DNA from: Candidatus Eiseniibacteriota bacterium
Lineage (GTDB): Bacteria > Eisenbacteria > RBG-16-71-46 > CAIMUX01
Direction: 5' to 3'
DNA length: 6,021 bases
NCBI GenBank assembly: GCA_020431745.1
Contig: JAGQHR010000230.1
Location: forward strand, 1 to 6,021
Shown here: positions 5,975-6,021 of the stretch, one piece after another
Layout: each line of letters opens with the position of its first letter
Numbering within the stretch: position 1 is the first letter of the stretch
Program-made: the position numbers and the translations under genes
Notes under the pieces: generated by a model
Seen by the model: only the letters and a program-made list of their open reading frames with translations
Database searches by the model: none
What the model was told of the DNA's origin: nothing

Positions 5975-6021
5975 CAGGCCGTTGCAGCTGTCGATCCCTC
6001 TTGTCACGGGTCTTGCGTGCG
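5969..6021 (+). repeat. attC site of cassette 3, 5' half only
   Basis: R'' is GGATAGC (5969-5975). From base 5978 on, the visible part equals attC2 except one base (CAGCTGTCG rather than CAGCTGGCG). The site is cut by the window edge in the first inner stem. Confidence 0.88.

Larger units (their letters stand above)
2845..6021 (+). mobile_element. Integron with same-strand integrase and three visible cassettes
   Basis: The unit consists of intI, a presumed attI region and a cassette array that leaves the right edge. attC1 and attC2 have the same length (112 bases) and differ at about ten interior positions; the visible part of attC3 is almost identical. Such uniform attC sites are typical of sedentary chromosomal integrons rather than mobile class 1-3 integrons. 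Housekeeping genes upstream support a chromosomal location. The left limit is only the start of the integrase. Confidence 0.85.
5351..6021 (+). mobile_element. Gene cassette 3 (toxin-antitoxin), partial at right edge
   Basis: It starts at T5351 and runs past the window, with part of its attC visible. Its leading GTTATCC is the reverse complement of GGATAAC, and the observed R'' is GGATAGC (5969-5975), one mismatch. The 61-base leader before the antitoxin start leaves room for a private promoter, as is common for toxin-antitoxin cassettes, but no clear -35/-10 pair is seen; TAGACT at 5400-5405 is a weak -10. Confidence 0.85.

Noticed and set aside
4638..6021. Repeats at 4638, 5272 and 5996 as a CRISPR array or insertion-sequence ends.
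   Set aside because: They lie inside attC sites, are spaced by whole genes, and have R/L core boxes and cassette logic; there are no short spacers or transposase.

Overview
The window is G+C-rich bacterial DNA. It joins a stretch of ordinary chromosomal genes to the integrase end of an integron and its first gene cassettes. No rRNA, complete tRNA or other marker fixes the taxon. Housekeeping genes sit on the left (peptidase, DarP/YjgA-like ribosome factor, BPG-dependent phosphoglycerate mutase) and three near-identical attC sites lie on the right. Together these suggest a sedentary chromosomal integron of an environmental bacterium, possibly proteobacterial or a neighbouring phylum, rather than a plasmid-borne class 1-type integron.

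Left block (1-2550, + strand): the C-terminal part of an S9 glutamyl-endopeptidase-like serine peptidase whose frame is broken by one extra G in a GGGG run at 765-768. Then comes a DarP (YjgA, DUF615) homologue with two unusual low-complexity insertions. A complete gpmA follows, translationally coupled to darP (TGATG overlap at 1802-1806).

Middle block (2551-4193): a 294-base leader with two hairpins, then a complete integron integrase with all six tyrosine-recombinase catalytic residues and the IntI-specific insert. After it lies a 250-base non-coding stretch that should hold attI and possibly the cassette promoter. It carries two copies of a perfect 12-base palindrome exactly 100 bases apart.

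Right block (4181-6021): a cassette array. Cassette 1 (4181-4716) encodes a DUF695-like protein. Cassette 2 (4717-5350) encodes a thioredoxin-fold lipoprotein that lacks the first Cys of CxxC. Cassette 3 (5351 to beyond the window) encodes an addiction-module antitoxin and a RelE/ParE toxin. The boundaries are supported internally: the GTTNNNN at the start of each cassette is the reverse complement of the R'' box at that cassette's own end (exact for cassettes 1 and 2, one mismatch for cassette 3).

The most notable point is orientation. The integrase is on the same strand as the cassettes and reads toward them, the reverse of the usual divergent layout. IntI would recombine attI x attC to insert cassettes at 4180/4181, and the toxin-antitoxin cassette could protect the array from loss.
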